From NCBI RefSeq assembly GCF_019649055.1, contig NW_026570241.1:744001-808000 (forward strand): a DNA stretch of 64,000 nucleotides. Direction: 5' to 3'. Source of the stretch: Paramacrobiotus metropolitanus (taxonomy: Eukaryota; Tardigrada; Eutardigrada; Parachela; Macrobiotidae). Shown here piece after piece: positions 1 through 11,302 of the stretch. The stretch's first letter is position 1. Each line of letters opens with the position of its first letter. The notes under the pieces are model-generated. The model saw only the letters and a program-made list of their open reading frames with translations. It ran no database searches and was not told where the DNA came from. Both the position numbers and the translations under genes were made by a program.

Positions 1-2676
1 TCGGCTGATGCTATCCGGTGCGCCACGGGCTGCGTGCAGGCGGTGGTCGATGAAGTCGTCAGCGGGCGAGCCACCAATGGATTCGCCGTTGTGCGGTAAA
101 CAAACTCCTATTTTTTAAATCATTCAGTCTCATTCAGTTGTTCTTTTGCAGGCCACCCGGCCACCATGCCCATCATCATTTTCCGGCCGGTTTCTGCTTC
201 GCCAACAACGTGGCCGTCGCCGCCAAACGCCTGTTGCAGAGCGGCGCACTGCCAAATAATCGGTGCGATATTGGTCAGTTAAATCGTTTGATTGCAGTAC
301 GGAAAACCCTCAGTGTTTATTAGGATTTTGATTGTGGACTGGGACCTGCATCATGGAGATGGTGTCCAGGAGGCATTCTACAATGATCCACGGTGAGAGA
401 CGGTTTTTTTATAATAATTATCAGCACCAGGTGTTGACGTTTCACAGTCAGTTTATATTTACCTCGTACGTATCTCGCACATTTTAATTGGTACAAACAG
501 TAGATGTCTAGGATAGTTTTAGTAATTTATTATGCCATTCATTGTCTTTCAAAAGCTCTTGTAGGTTTTGTTGTTATATTGAGTGTTTTGTTTTTTTTAT
601 AATAGTGTTCTATACATTTCCATCCATCTCGGACATAAAGACGGCAAAGATTTCTATCCACCGGGACCGGGGAAAAATCGGGAGAGGGTTGGCGATCCAC
701 CGGGGCGTGGTTATAACGTCAATATTCCGTGGGGGGATACGGTAGGGTTTTTTCCCACTTTTGCCTTGGAAATCGCACAGTTTTCATTTTATGTCGAATT
801 TCTTAACCGGCTTCAAAAAATTTCATTAAAGACAACTTAAAAATATTAATAAGATAAAATAACAAGTGAAACACGTGTACTTAGGAACAATTCAATATAG
901 TAACTAACACAAAACCAAAGTTGGAAGGAACAATTTTGTAGGTAGATTTCAGTGGTAGCACTTTTTCCCAAGATCCTAATCCACTTCGTTGTAATTAATT
1001 TTGCAGTTAATGTTTAGCATATTATTTTTGAAAGCGAGCGCCATCCGACTGAAATGGGTTGTGATGGCATTTTGTATATGTTTTAGGGGCGGACCGATGG
1101 CGATTATATTTTAGCATTCCTGCAGATTGTGATGCCCATGGCGTATAAAGTGCGTGTCTTTTTTTCTCCCGTTCTCAGCCGCGTAATAATTTCTCTTTGT
1201 CGCTTGTACAGTTCGCGCCGGACTTGGTATTAGTCTGCTGCGGCTTTGACGCGGCCAAAGGGGATTTCGGGGGCTGTCAGGTGACGCCGTACGGCTTCTG
1301 GTCCATGACCCGCATGTTGATGTCGCTGGCGGGTGGGAAGGTGGTGCTGGCCCTGGAGGGCGGCTATGAACTGCAGCTGCTGGAGGATTGCGCCGAAGCG
1401 GTGCTGCGGGCGTTAATGGGACTTCCCTGCCAGATGACCTGTCCCGGCAAACTCGTGGCGTCCTCCAAAAAGTACGCACCGGTGAAGTTATTAGTATTCT
1501 GGTTTTTTCTGTGCAATAAGTTTATTGAGAAGAATATTTTACCGACAAAAAATTAATTTTACCTGTGCCAGGATTATTATTGGCAATATTCGGACGAATT
1601 TAATTTAATTTACGCATAATATACGAGTATCCTCCTAAAAGTACGCACCGGTAAACTTCATACACACCCGTGGATGTATAACAATAAATCGTTTTGTACG
1701 CCAGATTTCGTGACATAATAATCTTGGTCGAAAGGCTAATGGCAGTTGTTCCTAAATACCAGTACGGCGTAATCAGTGAATTTGGTAGTGGAATTTCGTA
1801 TTTTCGCTATGAGTCTTCGACCAACGGAAAATACTAACAAAACTCCCTCTTGACGAGCTGCAAATATAAAGCCGAAATTTTGATTTGATTTTCTGATTTT
1901 TTTTATTGTGTACTTCGTTTATATGCCAAAACGAAGTGTGTTAATATAACTGCATTATAAAACCCCCAGTGGTTATTCAGAGTCGTACTGACAATGAAAT
2001 GTTATGATTACTTTGTACTTGTTAACAGTTGTAAGATGTAGTTTTCACTTGAGGACTTAACGTAGTGTTGTGGCTGGTAAACTGAGGAGCTGTTGTTCTT
2101 TGAAAGTACCACACGCCTGTAAAGCGCTAACAATAAGCGATGAACTGCCTTGTTTCCTTTTGCGTTTTTCTCTGGTTTAGCAGATTATCGTTTTTCTTCA
2201 AAACTAAGCTGAATACGTAATTGCCTCTTTTATATTCACCTAAGTTTTTGCAGGCGTGTTGCACGAATGATTCACTTGCTTCGCTGCAGATAATTCGCGC
2301 TTTCTGTTTCTTACCGTCGTCTCTTTGTAGTTCCATTCTGGACATTAAACGCGCCATCAACATCCAGATGCCGTACTGGGTGGAAGTCCTCCAATATCGA
2401 GGTAAAAAAGCCGCTGTGTTCAGCTGCGCCACGTGGCAGTGTTTATTTTCTGCTAATTTCCGCTTGGTGGTGTGTGGTGGTTGCGCTGTACTGTTGTTTT
2501 CCGGTTGTCTGCGCCGGTTTGTGGACACATTGTAGTTGTTCTCAGTGATACTCCACTCGCCGGCCAGCGACGACGACCTGGACACGGCCAGCCGCCCCGG
2601 GCAGGCGTGGATGTACGAGGACATCAGCGATCCGGAGGACACCACCAGCGAGTCCAGCGCCAGCACCCGGCGGTGA
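1..2676 (+). CDS. class IIa histone deacetylase, 3' part (8 exons, 5' end outside window)
   Basis: Zinc-dependent lysine deacetylase of the HDAC4/5/7/9 group, a nuclear co-repressor. Exons read in a continuous phase: 1-95, 152-262, 324-392, 606-741, 1087-1149, 1212-1471, 2331-2401, 2546-2676, all with GT-AG borders. Visible signatures: RPPGHHAH (catalytic His pair), [10 protein letters not shown] (zinc ligands Asp and His), then [11 protein letters not shown] with the third zinc Asp, and LALEGGYEL near the end of the catalytic fold. The Tyr in EGGYEL sits where vertebrate class IIa enzymes have His. The segment between the third zinc ligand and the last helix is shorter and differs from the usual GHP..GGY pattern. 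The last exon encodes an acidic Ser-rich tail ending SSASTRR. The 5' exons (MEF2-binding and 14-3-3 regions) lie outside. Class is confident; the last two exons are weaker matches. Confidence 0.9.
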
Positions 2677-3390
2677 AAGGTCACGCGGCGAAGAAAATTA
2701 AAAGAGAGTAGAATATGGCGTTTAATTTTTTTTTATTTTTTCCAGTTTTGTTCTAGGGTTTTCTTCCTGGTTTTGCTGTAGCGTTTAACAGGGTTTGTTT
2801 TTTTTCCAAGGGTCGAATGTTTTTAACGTTTAGGCTGCGTTTGGCGTTTATTTTTTATTTCCGAAAGAATATTGTGATCGCATGTAAACTTCTTATATAT
2901 TTAAACATGGTTTGGATGCGCTAAAAATGTTTGTTTACCATTTTTCTGTAGTTTACAAAGGTTGTATGTGGCGTTAACTGGAATAAAATAAGAAGTTTGT
3001 TTGGATGCGCAGATTTTGTGCGTTCATCAGCAGCTTTTAATGCGACTTCATAATTGTGAGAAATCAGTCGAAAACAGACTTTGCCGCGCACACTCTAATT
3101 TTGCAAATTTTGTTTTCCCGGTGAACATGAGAAATCTTGAGATTGACCAGTCATAAATGTAGATGGCATCAACTAGTGCAATCGATCGGACCAAAGTCGC
3201 CTCCACTTCAGTTAACCCGTATGTTTCTGTACACGGCGTAGCTACGCGTCTGGTCACTTGAGAATTTGTTTTCCCCGAAACATATTCGGGTAACGGAATG
3301 TTAGTTCTCCATAAGCGCAGTCAGCATTCGCAGTCTTGATGGTTTTCGGACGTCGGAAGCATGACCAAAAGCTTGGTGTGGAGACTCGGC
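2677..3390. other. spacer between HDAC and first Cys-rich gene
   Basis: No coding sequence seen. It is AT-rich with T runs. Parts (GAAAGAATATTGTGATCGC near 2863 and the block near 3070-3150) recur in later units, so it belongs to the duplicated unit. Confidence 0.4.
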
Positions 3391-3412
3391 TGCATATACA
3401 TATATGTATAAG
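3391..3412 (+). promoter_or_regulatory. TATA-type promoter, unit 1
   Basis: TGCATATACATATATGTATAAG lies about 180 bases before the start codon at 3593 and follows GAGACTC, which also occurs before the unit 5 TATA box. Conservation across units supports a promoter role. The transcription start is inferred. Confidence 0.4.
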
Positions 3413-3592
3413 TACGGATGTTCTGCCCTTGTAAAGCAGTATCGTACTTACTGTATCTTCTATGCTTTCCGTGGTACTACTCGCGGTAGGCATTTAGCTT
3501 TGCGCATTCGCTGCGGCTTGTAGTATTTTAGCGCGTAACTTAGGTAAAACTGAGCGTTGGCTGTATTACGCGTTCATTGTTCACCAATAAAA

Positions 3593-4130
3593 ATGGTCGC
3601 ATGTTTATCCAGTGTGAATATTTTTGGAGTGCTTATTTTGGTGGCCTTTGCAATGCTGACACCCCCCGGTAAGAATCATTACGTAAGCTTTCACAGTATA
3701 CAAAGGGCATGTGGGCCTCATGCGAGGTGAGCGTTACCTTTTGGTGTTTTTGGCAGCATGGGGGATCGGATCTTTCGCAGTGATGAGGGGCCCGGACTGC
3801 GACGAGCCGGACGGTTGTGATATAGCGTTTGGTTCCAGCTGCAAATGCTGCTTCGGCGATTGGCATAAGTCCCTGTGCGCGGAGGCGCAGCAGGCCCTGA
3901 TCCCCAAGCCGCCCACCACCACCGTTGCCCCGACGAGCACGGTAACGCTGCGTGGGACCGATCTGTCGTGGGACTATAATATGCGCCACTGCTATACTGA
4001 TAACACCCGACCGCCGCGGGTGTGTGTACCGGAAACGGGTACCAATTGTCTCTGCTGTCACGACCCGGATGAGCATAAGCAGTGCGAGAGGAAAATGAAT
4101 TTCTCTAATAACCCTGTGTTGTGGCTCTGA
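3593..4130 (+). CDS. small secreted Cys-rich protein, copy 1 (intact)
   Basis: Two exons: 3593-3668 and 3757-4130, phase-1 intron of 88 bases. Exon 1 encodes a signal peptide (VFGVLI-like hydrophobic core, then LTPP). The mature part has two six-Cys modules: C-x5-C-x7-CxCC-x8-C and C-x10-C-x7-CxCC-x8-C, joined by a Pro/Thr linker (KPPTTTVAPTST). The equal spacing around CxCC suggests the second module arose by duplication of the first. AATAAA follows at about 4162. I do not recognise the family. Possible roles such as structural, antimicrobial or signalling peptide are not supported by sequence alone. Confidence 0.75.
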
Positions 4131-5390
4131 GAACACATATCTGCAGTATATAGTTTGTAGAAATAAAATTTGCACCAATAGTTTCCTTTCATTTGTGTGG
4201 CTTGCCAGTTACGGTGCTTGGTAGTATACCACAGCCTGATATGTAATCCAAACAATTCATGAGAACGACGAAAGTACATGATACTGTATATGTCGCGGGT
4301 ATGCGTAGCTTTCCAAACGTACGAGTAATTAACAGCGCAGTCAGCTTGCGAAACTCTCCCAACAGTTACAATTAAGCTGCACGGCCGACAAAAAAGCAAG
4401 GGACAATATATGTCAAGCAAGGAAAATCACAATTATTACAGTTCAGACTATTCACATTTATTAAAGTCTATTCACAGATTGTTCACAATTGTTACAATAC
4501 TGTTGGTCGGAAACTGCTTGAAACAGTACACTGCAGTACACAGTCTGCTTCGCATTGGTTTTCGCTTTTGCTATTTATGTTGGCCAGTTTGTTGTTAACG
4601 TCCTTAATCGCAGTCAACTGGCGGCTGCCAACTTAACAAACGACACTGAAGGCATGTGTATTTGTACCAAAATTAAACCATAAACGTTTCGTTTTTGTAG
4701 GGCGCTCTGTACTGGAAACACATTTTTCAGTTCTCTTTCGTTGTAGTATTGTACGATCTGTACTTCAAGTAGTGTTTTATATGGCGTCTCCGTTTTTCTC
4801 ATGGTTTCTTTCGGATGTTGCAGAGTTTATAGCATTTTTCTTCCTTTCGTTAGGTCGAACTTTAGAGATGTAATTTCCCAGATCGAATTAAATCAAGACA
4901 GTACTTGCTAGTTGCTCGTTGTTATTCCCTGGCGTTATAAAAATTAGTTAATACTCTTTGGCAATCTTTGTTATATATCTTCATCGACAACGCTAAATTC
5001 CACACTTGCGCAACTAAATACTGAAGTTTTTATGTCCAACTTGTAGATAACCTTCGCGGTCATGACAATATGATCTCTTTGAAAAGGATTGTGCCAACCC
5101 GAAATTTTATAGCTCACCGGGAGAACATTGTAAAACATCGTTACATGTCCACATTTGTTTTCGATTTTTGTAATTAACGAAAGTCGGAAAAATATTAAAA
5201 GTTTAGCCTTACACATATGATAGGAGTACATGTGTTGCAGAATTCATCTGTGCCTTGAGAATTGCAGCCCGTTGTTCAAATTTTTGCATTTGCCTTATCT
5301 CTACGCTTTCCCTTCATACAGATTTTTACTTTTTCGGTATTCGAAATACTGAAATCGAAACTTTTTATTTCATCTATCTGTATGTTTTTT
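4131..5390. other. spacer, unit 1 tail
   Basis: No gene seen. The part near 4300-4440 is a diverged match to 7010-7145 downstream of copy 2 (shared CAGTCAGCTTGCG and TTACAATTAAG). Short ORFs here have no supporting features. Confidence 0.4.
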
Positions 5391-5440
5391 TGTAAAGTCA
5401 TCGAGTAGGAGAATATCACCGGCGAGTTCAGCGTTTTCCA
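5391..5440 (+). pseudogene. remnant of HDAC last exon, unit 2
   Basis: GAATATCACCGGCGAGTTCAGCG corresponds to the end of the HDAC last exon (GAGGACACCACCAGCGAGTCCAGCG in the parent). Only about 40 bases remain and there is no splice context. Confidence 0.5.
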
Positions 5441-5804
5441 TCTTTTTGGCTGCTCTGTGTGCTTATTTTTTATCCTCGGAAGAATATTGTGATCGCGCAT
5501 TCACTTGTTACAACGTTCACATATGATGCAATGTATTAAAAAAATTATCGAGTTTCGTTTACGCTTTTTTAGAAAAAATGTTTACTGCGTTAACCTGAAT
5601 TAAAAGATGCCTGAATGCACAGCTTGGGCGATTACTTGTTGCCTTCAATACGACGGTGCAGCCACGTCCGGCCACTTGAGAAATGTCTTCCCAGTAACGT
5701 ATTCGGGTGCAGAGTGTGAGTTCTGCAGAAACACCGTCAGCACAACCGGTCACAACGGTTGGCGGACGTCAGAACCACGAGAAAAGCTAGGTGGAGCTTC
5801 TAGC

Positions 5805-5817
5805 GCAGATATAAACA
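5805..5817 (+). promoter_or_regulatory. TATA-type promoter, unit 2
   Basis: GCAGATATAAACA, about 165 bases before the start codon at 5976, in the position equivalent to the unit 1 and unit 5 TATA boxes. Confidence 0.45.
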
Positions 5818-5975
5818 GGGAAGTTCTGCCGTTCCAGTGCCGTTCATAAATACTGTCACTAAGACAATTTGAACTCCTGCACATTCAGTACGATTTGTAG
5901 TTTTTAACGGGTGCTCTGATTGAAACTGAGCATTGCTTGTATCACGTACCGTACTTCTGTTCAGCAGACATCAAA

Positions 5976-6526
5976 ATGGTTGTACACACATCCAAGGTGG
6001 AAATTTTGGGGCTTCTTATGTTTGTGACCATCGCAACGCTTACACTGCCCGGTAAGTACCAGCTTTCCGCAACATGCAAAGATCATGTGAGCCTTGTAGT
6101 GATAGTGACCTTTCAATGTCTCCGGCAGCATTAGTTGCCCCGTATTGCGATCTAAAGGCGCAGAGCGGTTGCGACCTGGTGTCAGGTTTGAGTTGCAATT
6201 GCTGCCTTAACGAAGCGCTGTTGTTCGACTGTCTCGATCGAATGGAAACGCGTCGGTCTGAGACCACCAAGCCCCCCACCACCACCACCACTACACCGGT
6301 GCCGCCACCCACTACCATCGTTGCCCCGACGAGCACGCTAACGCTGCGTGGGACCGATACGTCGTGGGACTATAATATGCGACACTGCTATACTGATTAT
6401 AACCGACCGCCGCGGGTGTGTGAACCGGAAACCGGTGCCAATTGTCTCTGCTGTCACGATCCTAAAGAACACAAACAGTGCGAGAGGAAAATGAATTCCT
6501 CTAATAACCCTGTGTTGTGGCAGTAG
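5976..6526 (+). CDS. small secreted Cys-rich protein, copy 2 (intact)
   Basis: Exons 5976-6052 and 6129-6526 with a 76-base phase-1 intron ending TCTCCGGCAG. Signal peptide core LGLLMFVTIATLTLP. Module 1 is C-x7-C-x7-CxCC-x8-C, then a longer Pro/Thr linker (six Thr in a row), then module 2 nearly identical to copy 1 (SWDYNMRHCYTD, CLCCHDP.EHKQCERK). Copy 2 ends in Gln where copy 1 ends in Leu. Strong conservation of module 2 and of the splice sites suggests it is functional. Confidence 0.75.
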
Positions 6527-6575
6527 CCCTGTGTTGTGGCATAATCTAATAATCTAATAACCCTGTGTTGTGGCA
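6501..6575 (+). repeat. triplicated end of copy 2
   Basis: CCCTGTGTTGTGGC, which contains the last codons of copy 2, occurs three times (about 6508, 6528 and 6561), with CTAATAA between copies. A local slippage duplication across the stop codon. Confidence 0.7.
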
Positions 6576-7329
6576 TACTCCGTAGTTTGTAGCAGTACTG
6601 CAGTAGCATTTGCACCAATAATTGCTTTCATTCGTGTGACTCATCTCTCCCTCAAATTAAAACCGACCACGAGTTGCTGCAGTTTAGTTTTGTTTTACCA
6701 TCGTATTATCCGCAGTAAACGTTCGACGATGCCCAATACAGTGCGTCTTAATACGTATGTCACAGTTTTATATGTTACGGAAAATATTCATAAGGTTAGA
6801 CACACTGCGAGCATGTTTTAAACCTAACTAATCGCAATTCAATTACATTTATCTATATTACGTATATACGTACAGAGTACATAGTTTTTTCATGTTCTTT
6901 GACGTTTGTTGTTTTATGGTACAAAGAGAAATTCACGATCAAATTAAAGTGCCGGTACACGTAACGGAAGGGCTGTCCGAAAGACGAAGGTACGTGTCAC
7001 GGGCATGTGACCATGCGCACTTCTGCAAACGTAACAGTCAGTCAGCTTGCGGAACTTCCTAGCAATTACAATTAAGTTACTCCGCCGAAAAAAAAGCAAG
7101 CACGTCTCTATGTCCAGCCAGGAAATGCACAATTGTTACGGTAGCTCTGAAACTGCAGAAATTTACCGTGTAATAGCTCTGAAACAGTACTTGCGTGATA
7201 CAGTACTTCTTTGTCTGCGCTCTGCTGCATTGGTTTTGGCCTTTTGTTATCTGTACATATGTTATTTGTATATGTAGCCAGTTTCAATTTTTAACGTCTT
7301 TAGTCGCAGTTAACTGGCGATTTGTTTTT
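6576..7329. other. spacer, unit 2 tail
   Basis: No gene seen. Diverged match to the spacer after copy 1 around 7010-7145. Confidence 0.35.
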
Positions 7330-7372
7330 AAAGTCCTCGAGTCGGAGAACACCACGGGCGAGTCCAGCGCCT
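7330..7372 (+). pseudogene. remnant of HDAC last exon, unit 3
   Basis: GTCGGAGAACACCACGGGCG followed by AGTCCAGCGCC matches the end of the HDAC last exon; a stop follows at once. No intact exon. Confidence 0.55.
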
Positions 7373-7999
7373 AAGTTCCGTGATCAAAACAGACTGATAG
7401 AGATGTCAAACAACCGTAAATGTAGAAAGAATGCGTTGATTTGTATGTATTTTCCGGTTTTTCCCTAGCAGTTTTCTTGGGTTTTGCGTAATAACTACTT
7501 TTAAATAATATGTTTTTATTTTTTCCAATAATATTCGCAAGTTCTCTTCTTGTTTTACTGCCGTTCAAGAAAACTTCAAGTTTTTTTAAGTAGCACATTT
7601 AATTGTGTTTTCGTTTGTTTTCTTTTATACTACAGTAATTTCTGCATTTTGTTGGAAAATCGTTGGAAGATAGACTTTGCCGCACACCCTCCATTTCGTC
7701 AAGCATTTGTTCCAGTAACACGCGGAATTTTGAGATTGATCTGTCAAAAACGCAGATGTCATCAGTTCCTGCATATTCGACCGGACGCCTTTAGTCCGGT
7801 CGAATAGTTAGACCGTAAAGCGTCTGTATATCTGTACTGAGTGTACGCAGTTCGCAGTCACGTTTGGCCACTTGTTAAGAATTTCCCAGGAAAATGTTCG
7901 GTTGCGAAGTGCGAGCTCTGCCGAAGCACAGTCAGCATTCTCCGTCTCAACGATTTTCAGACGTCGGATGCTTGGCCACGTAGATTCCACTGCAAATAC

Positions 8000-8010
8000 A
8001 AAGTATAAGC
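8000..8010 (+). promoter_or_regulatory. TATA-type promoter, unit 3
   Basis: AAAGTATAAGC follows GATGCTTGGCCACGTAGATT, a block shared with unit 4, about 165 bases before the start codon of copy 3. Confidence 0.45.
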
Positions 8011-8175
8011 AAGGAAGCTCTGTCGTTCCGCAGCATTCCGTAAACTCTGTCACCCACTAATGCAGTTTTGACTCTTGTGCTTTCGATACGGTCCATAGTG
8101 TTTTAGCGGGCGCTCTGATTACAGCTGAACGTTGATTGTCTTACATGACTTTATTTCTCTTCAGCAGCAATCAAA

Positions 8176-8491
8176 ATGGTTGTGACCGCTGTGCATACAT
8201 CCCGGGTGGGAATTTTGGGACTGCTGCTGTTGGTGGCCTTCGCAGCGCTAATACTTCCCGGTAAGAACCAGCTTATCTTGTTAGCCTGCTAGTGATAGCA
8301 ACCTTTCGATGTTTCCGATAGCGTCGGGCTCCCCGATTTGCTATCAGAATTCACATTCCTCTTGTGACTGGGTGTTCGGAGATTTCACTTTTAAAGCGAC
8401 TGAGATGGTTTGCAATGGCTCTAAAATCATCAATGGCTCTAAAATTCCCAGATACAGTATCTGTGCTTTGTTTGTAGTATGTAGCATGTAG
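8176..8491 (+). pseudogene. secreted Cys-rich protein, copy 3 (degenerate)
   Basis: Exon 1 (8176-8260) encodes an intact signal peptide almost identical to copy 4 (MVVTAVHTSRVGILGLLLL). Exon 2 starts at 8322 after GATAG in the conserved phase but encodes only about 56 residues with scattered Cys. It lacks CxCC, the Pro/Thr linker and module 2, and repeats NGSKI twice. Either a pseudogene or a strongly diverged short peptide. The kept promoter, signal peptide and splice sites leave expression possible. Confidence 0.5.
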
Positions 8492-8817
8492 TAAAAATGA
8501 AGCATTCCAGGAGACCCTCATTGCGATGATGCAGCCATGAAAGATATATTTCTATCGATGAAAATGAACGGTTTTGGTAACGAAACTTAAAACATTTTTA
8601 GAAATGTCCCCTTACATACACTTAACAATACATATGACACAATTTTATGTGGTAGAATTCAGCTTTGCGTTGAAAATTGCTGTTTCTTAGTTTGGTTTTC
8701 CATTTGTCACATCTCTACTTTTTCTTTTCGTACAGATTGTTACGCTTATTCATTCTCGGTATTCAAAAGAATAAAATAAGAGAATTTTTATTTCATATAC
8801 GTTTTTTTGTAATACTT
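8492..8817. other. spacer, unit 3 tail
   Basis: No gene or repeat of note seen; AT-rich. Confidence 0.3.
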
Positions 8818-8870
8818 CAGTAGAGAACACCACCGGGAGCGCCTGCAGTCCCGCAATGAAAGGGAACGTG
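8818..8870 (+). pseudogene. remnant of HDAC last exon, unit 4
   Basis: GTAGAGAACACCACCGGGAG and GCAATGAAAGG correspond to the end of the HDAC last exon and its stop region (CGGTGAAAGG in the parent). Confidence 0.45.
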
Positions 8871-9423
8871 GTAGGTGCATGAAGGTGCCGGCAGAAAGAA
8901 TGCGTGGATTTGCATCTACGTATTTTACCAAACAATCTTCCTGTGTTTTCTGTTTTAACTTTTACTTATTTTTTTCATAATATTCGGCAGTTTCCTTCTT
9001 CGTTTTTCACTGGCGTTCAAGAAAGCTATTTAAGAGCTGCTTTAATCAGCATATTTTTTGTGCTCATCCGTACTAATTTCTGCGTTTCGCTGGAGGGCCG
9101 CCGGAAGACGGACTTTGCCGCACATCCTCCAGTTTTGCAAGCTTTGCACATTCCAATAAACACGCGAAATCTTGAGTTTTGGCCTGTCGAAAACTAGAAG
9201 TCATCAGTTCATGCGTATTCGATCGGACCAAAGGCGCCTCCAAAAAATGTCCATAAAAATTCTGTGCTGAGTGCACACAATTCGCAGTCATGTTTGGCCA
9301 CTTGCTAAGAATTTCCCAGGAAAATGTTCGGGTGCAGAGTACGAGCTCTGCTTAAGCGTAGTCAGCATTCTCCGTCTCAACGATATCCGGACGTCGGATG
9401 CTTGGCCACGTAGATTCCACTGG

Positions 9424-9438
9424 GTATACATATAAGCA
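9424..9438 (+). promoter_or_regulatory. TATA-type promoter, unit 4
   Basis: GTATACATATAAGCA, preceded by the block GATGCTTGGCCACGTAGATT shared with unit 3. Confidence 0.45.
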
Positions 9439-9589
9439 AAGAAGTTCTGGTGTTTCCGTAAACAGTGCCAATGCTCCAATTTTAATTCCTGTGCATTCGA
9501 TACGGTTTGTAGTGTTTTAGCAAACGTTCTGACTGAAGCTGCGCCTTTCTTGTGTCCTGTGACCTCACTTTTGTTCAGCAGTAATCAAA

Positions 9590-9893
9590 ATGGTTGTGAC
9601 CGCTGTGCATACATCCCGGGTGGGAATGTTGGGACTGCTGCTGTTGGTGGCCTTCGCAGCGCTAATACTTCCCGGTAAGAACCAGCTTCCACAATGTGCA
9701 AAGACCGTGTAGGCCTTGTAGTAATTGTGGCCTTTTGATGTTTCCGGCAGCACTGAGCGAGTACCCGCCTTGCGATCTGTCGCTTCAGTACGAGTACGGT
9801 TGTAACATGGATTCTGGTTCGGAGTGCAATTGCTGCGGCAGCGGTGCGCTGTATGACGAATGTCTCGATCGATGGGAAAGGCGTCAGCAGTAG
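9590..9893 (+). pseudogene. secreted Cys-rich protein, copy 4 (module 2 lost)
   Basis: Exons 9590-9674 and 9751-9893. Signal peptide and module 1 are intact (C-x9-C-x7-CxCC-x8-C). A TAG at 9891 follows RWERRQQ where copy 2 continues into the linker. The following 200 bases (to about 10095) still match linker and module 2 (ATAAAATATGCGCCACTGCT, CTGTCAAGATCC) but are broken. It may now encode a one-module secreted peptide of about 50 mature residues, or be a pseudogene. Confidence 0.6.
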
Positions 9894-10095
9894 GCCACCG
9901 CGCCCCCACCATCACCGTTGTCTCGACATAAAATATGCGCCACTGCTGCACTGCGCCCAGCCGACAGCCTTGGGTGTGTGGAGTGTGCATCGGTCACCCT
10001 TGCAACTGTATCTACATACTGTCAAGATCCTAAAGAGTTTAAGCATGCCAGAAGAAGATAATTTCTCATAATAATCCTTTGTTGTGGCTCTAAGA

Positions 10096-11080
10096 ACAAT
10101 ATTACGTATTTGTCCCAGAATCTTTAATGTCATGATGTTCTTTTTAACTGCTAAATGCAGCATTTTTAAAATAAGGTCTAGTACTTGTACGTTTATATGC
10201 TTGTAAATGCAAAAAAATGGGGGTATGCAAAAAATTCTGTGCACTACATTATGCGCCATTATCTCTACGAGAACGTCTTACAACAATAATTACTGTCAGC
10301 ACGATATTAACAAGATGTCGCATTATGTTATGAGTATGGCTTATGAATATAACGCTTACTGTTAAACTGTATATAGTGTATAATATTGTACATGTACGTC
10401 TCCGCTGTGCAAATATCCCGTTCTGATTTCGAGAACAGTTTTTCATGATTTGAACATCCGTCTCTGCTTAAAGATCGTCTGCCAGCCCGGTGTTGTTTTC
10501 AGTTGTGGAACGCCGTGCAGACTGCGACCAAGAGACCGATAAATTAACGCCGGAAATGCGATGATAACGCTACTTCACATCCCGTTCAAAATTTATAAAT
10601 ATTAATGCACTTCCCAATCGAATGTTGCGCGTGCAAAGGTCTTCACCCCGATGCATGCCTGTACAAATCATTTCATTTAGATGATGCCATAAAAGTGTGG
10701 ACAAAAGTGAGCAAGAGGGTTTGTCAGGACCGATTACAATTGTCCCGTGGCTCCCAACACAAAGCTTGTCGCTACCGGTAACCTCTCTTTATTCTCTCGA
10801 AAGTACAAATTCATCAAAACTTTAAACAGCTAGCCACGGTTTGCCAGGTGCAACCGTAAGAATGGTTTCGAGCGTAAAAAGCACTAATCTGTACTGTACT
10901 AGTATATTTTACACTATGTGCTGAATTCTTTTCGATCCCGGATTTGTCGCTTGTTTACTGCTAATGTTTCGATACACGTTTGATTATGGACTGACAACTT
11001 TTTGATTTATTTATTCTGATGTCCAGCGCGGTTGAATGTTCCATGCCTGATTGTCAACTCATCCGGGAATGGATCACCTG
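10096..11080. other. spacer
   Basis: No convincing gene. Near 10491-10550 TTTTCAG is followed by a frame with ADCDQET, loosely like the start of a Cys-rich exon 2, but there is no further match. Confidence 0.3.
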
Positions 11081-11302
11081 CTATCGTATGCTCTTGAAGC
11101 ATTTCCGTAGTAGTAGGAGGTAGGTACTGCGTACATCGTACAGACACACAGCAAACAAAAGCAGATCCATGATCGCTTGGATGGAATACGCCAGACACGT
11201 CATGCGAATGAGCCAGAGCGGGGCGTCAAAATCCGACAGATAATACGGTATTATAGAGGAGTTATTCTTTACCGGTAACGACACGTTGAAATACTCCTTC
11301 AT
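11081..11302 (-). pseudogene. rhodopsin-like receptor remnant with internal deletion
   Basis: The ORF joins a receptor N-terminus (MKEYFNVSLP...NNSSI) directly to TM7 and the C-terminal tail (PLWLIRMTCLAYSIQAIMD, then LLFAVCLYDVR). Both ends match the receptor at 13776-14743, while TM1 to TM6 are missing. DP of the DPxxF motif has become DL. A non-functional duplicate. Confidence 0.75.

Larger units (their letters stand above)
2546..10095 (+). repeat. tandem array of diverged units (HDAC last exon + secreted Cys-rich gene)
   Basis: Four consecutive units each show, in the same order, a piece like the HDAC last exon (about 2640, 5410, 7350, 8830), a stretch around GAAGAATATTGTGATCGC (units 1 and 2), a block beginning near ACTTTGCCGCACA (about 3078, 7674, 9110), a TATA-type promoter and a two-exon secreted protein gene. 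A fifth unit lies at 16441-18070. Downstream tails of units 1 and 2 (about 4300-4440 and 7010-7145) are also alike. Divergence is high, so the duplications are old. Confidence 0.7.

Noticed and set aside
2127-2684. 185-residue minus-strand ORF across the HDAC last exons.
   Set aside because: Antisense shadow; the plus strand has matching exon phases and family similarity.
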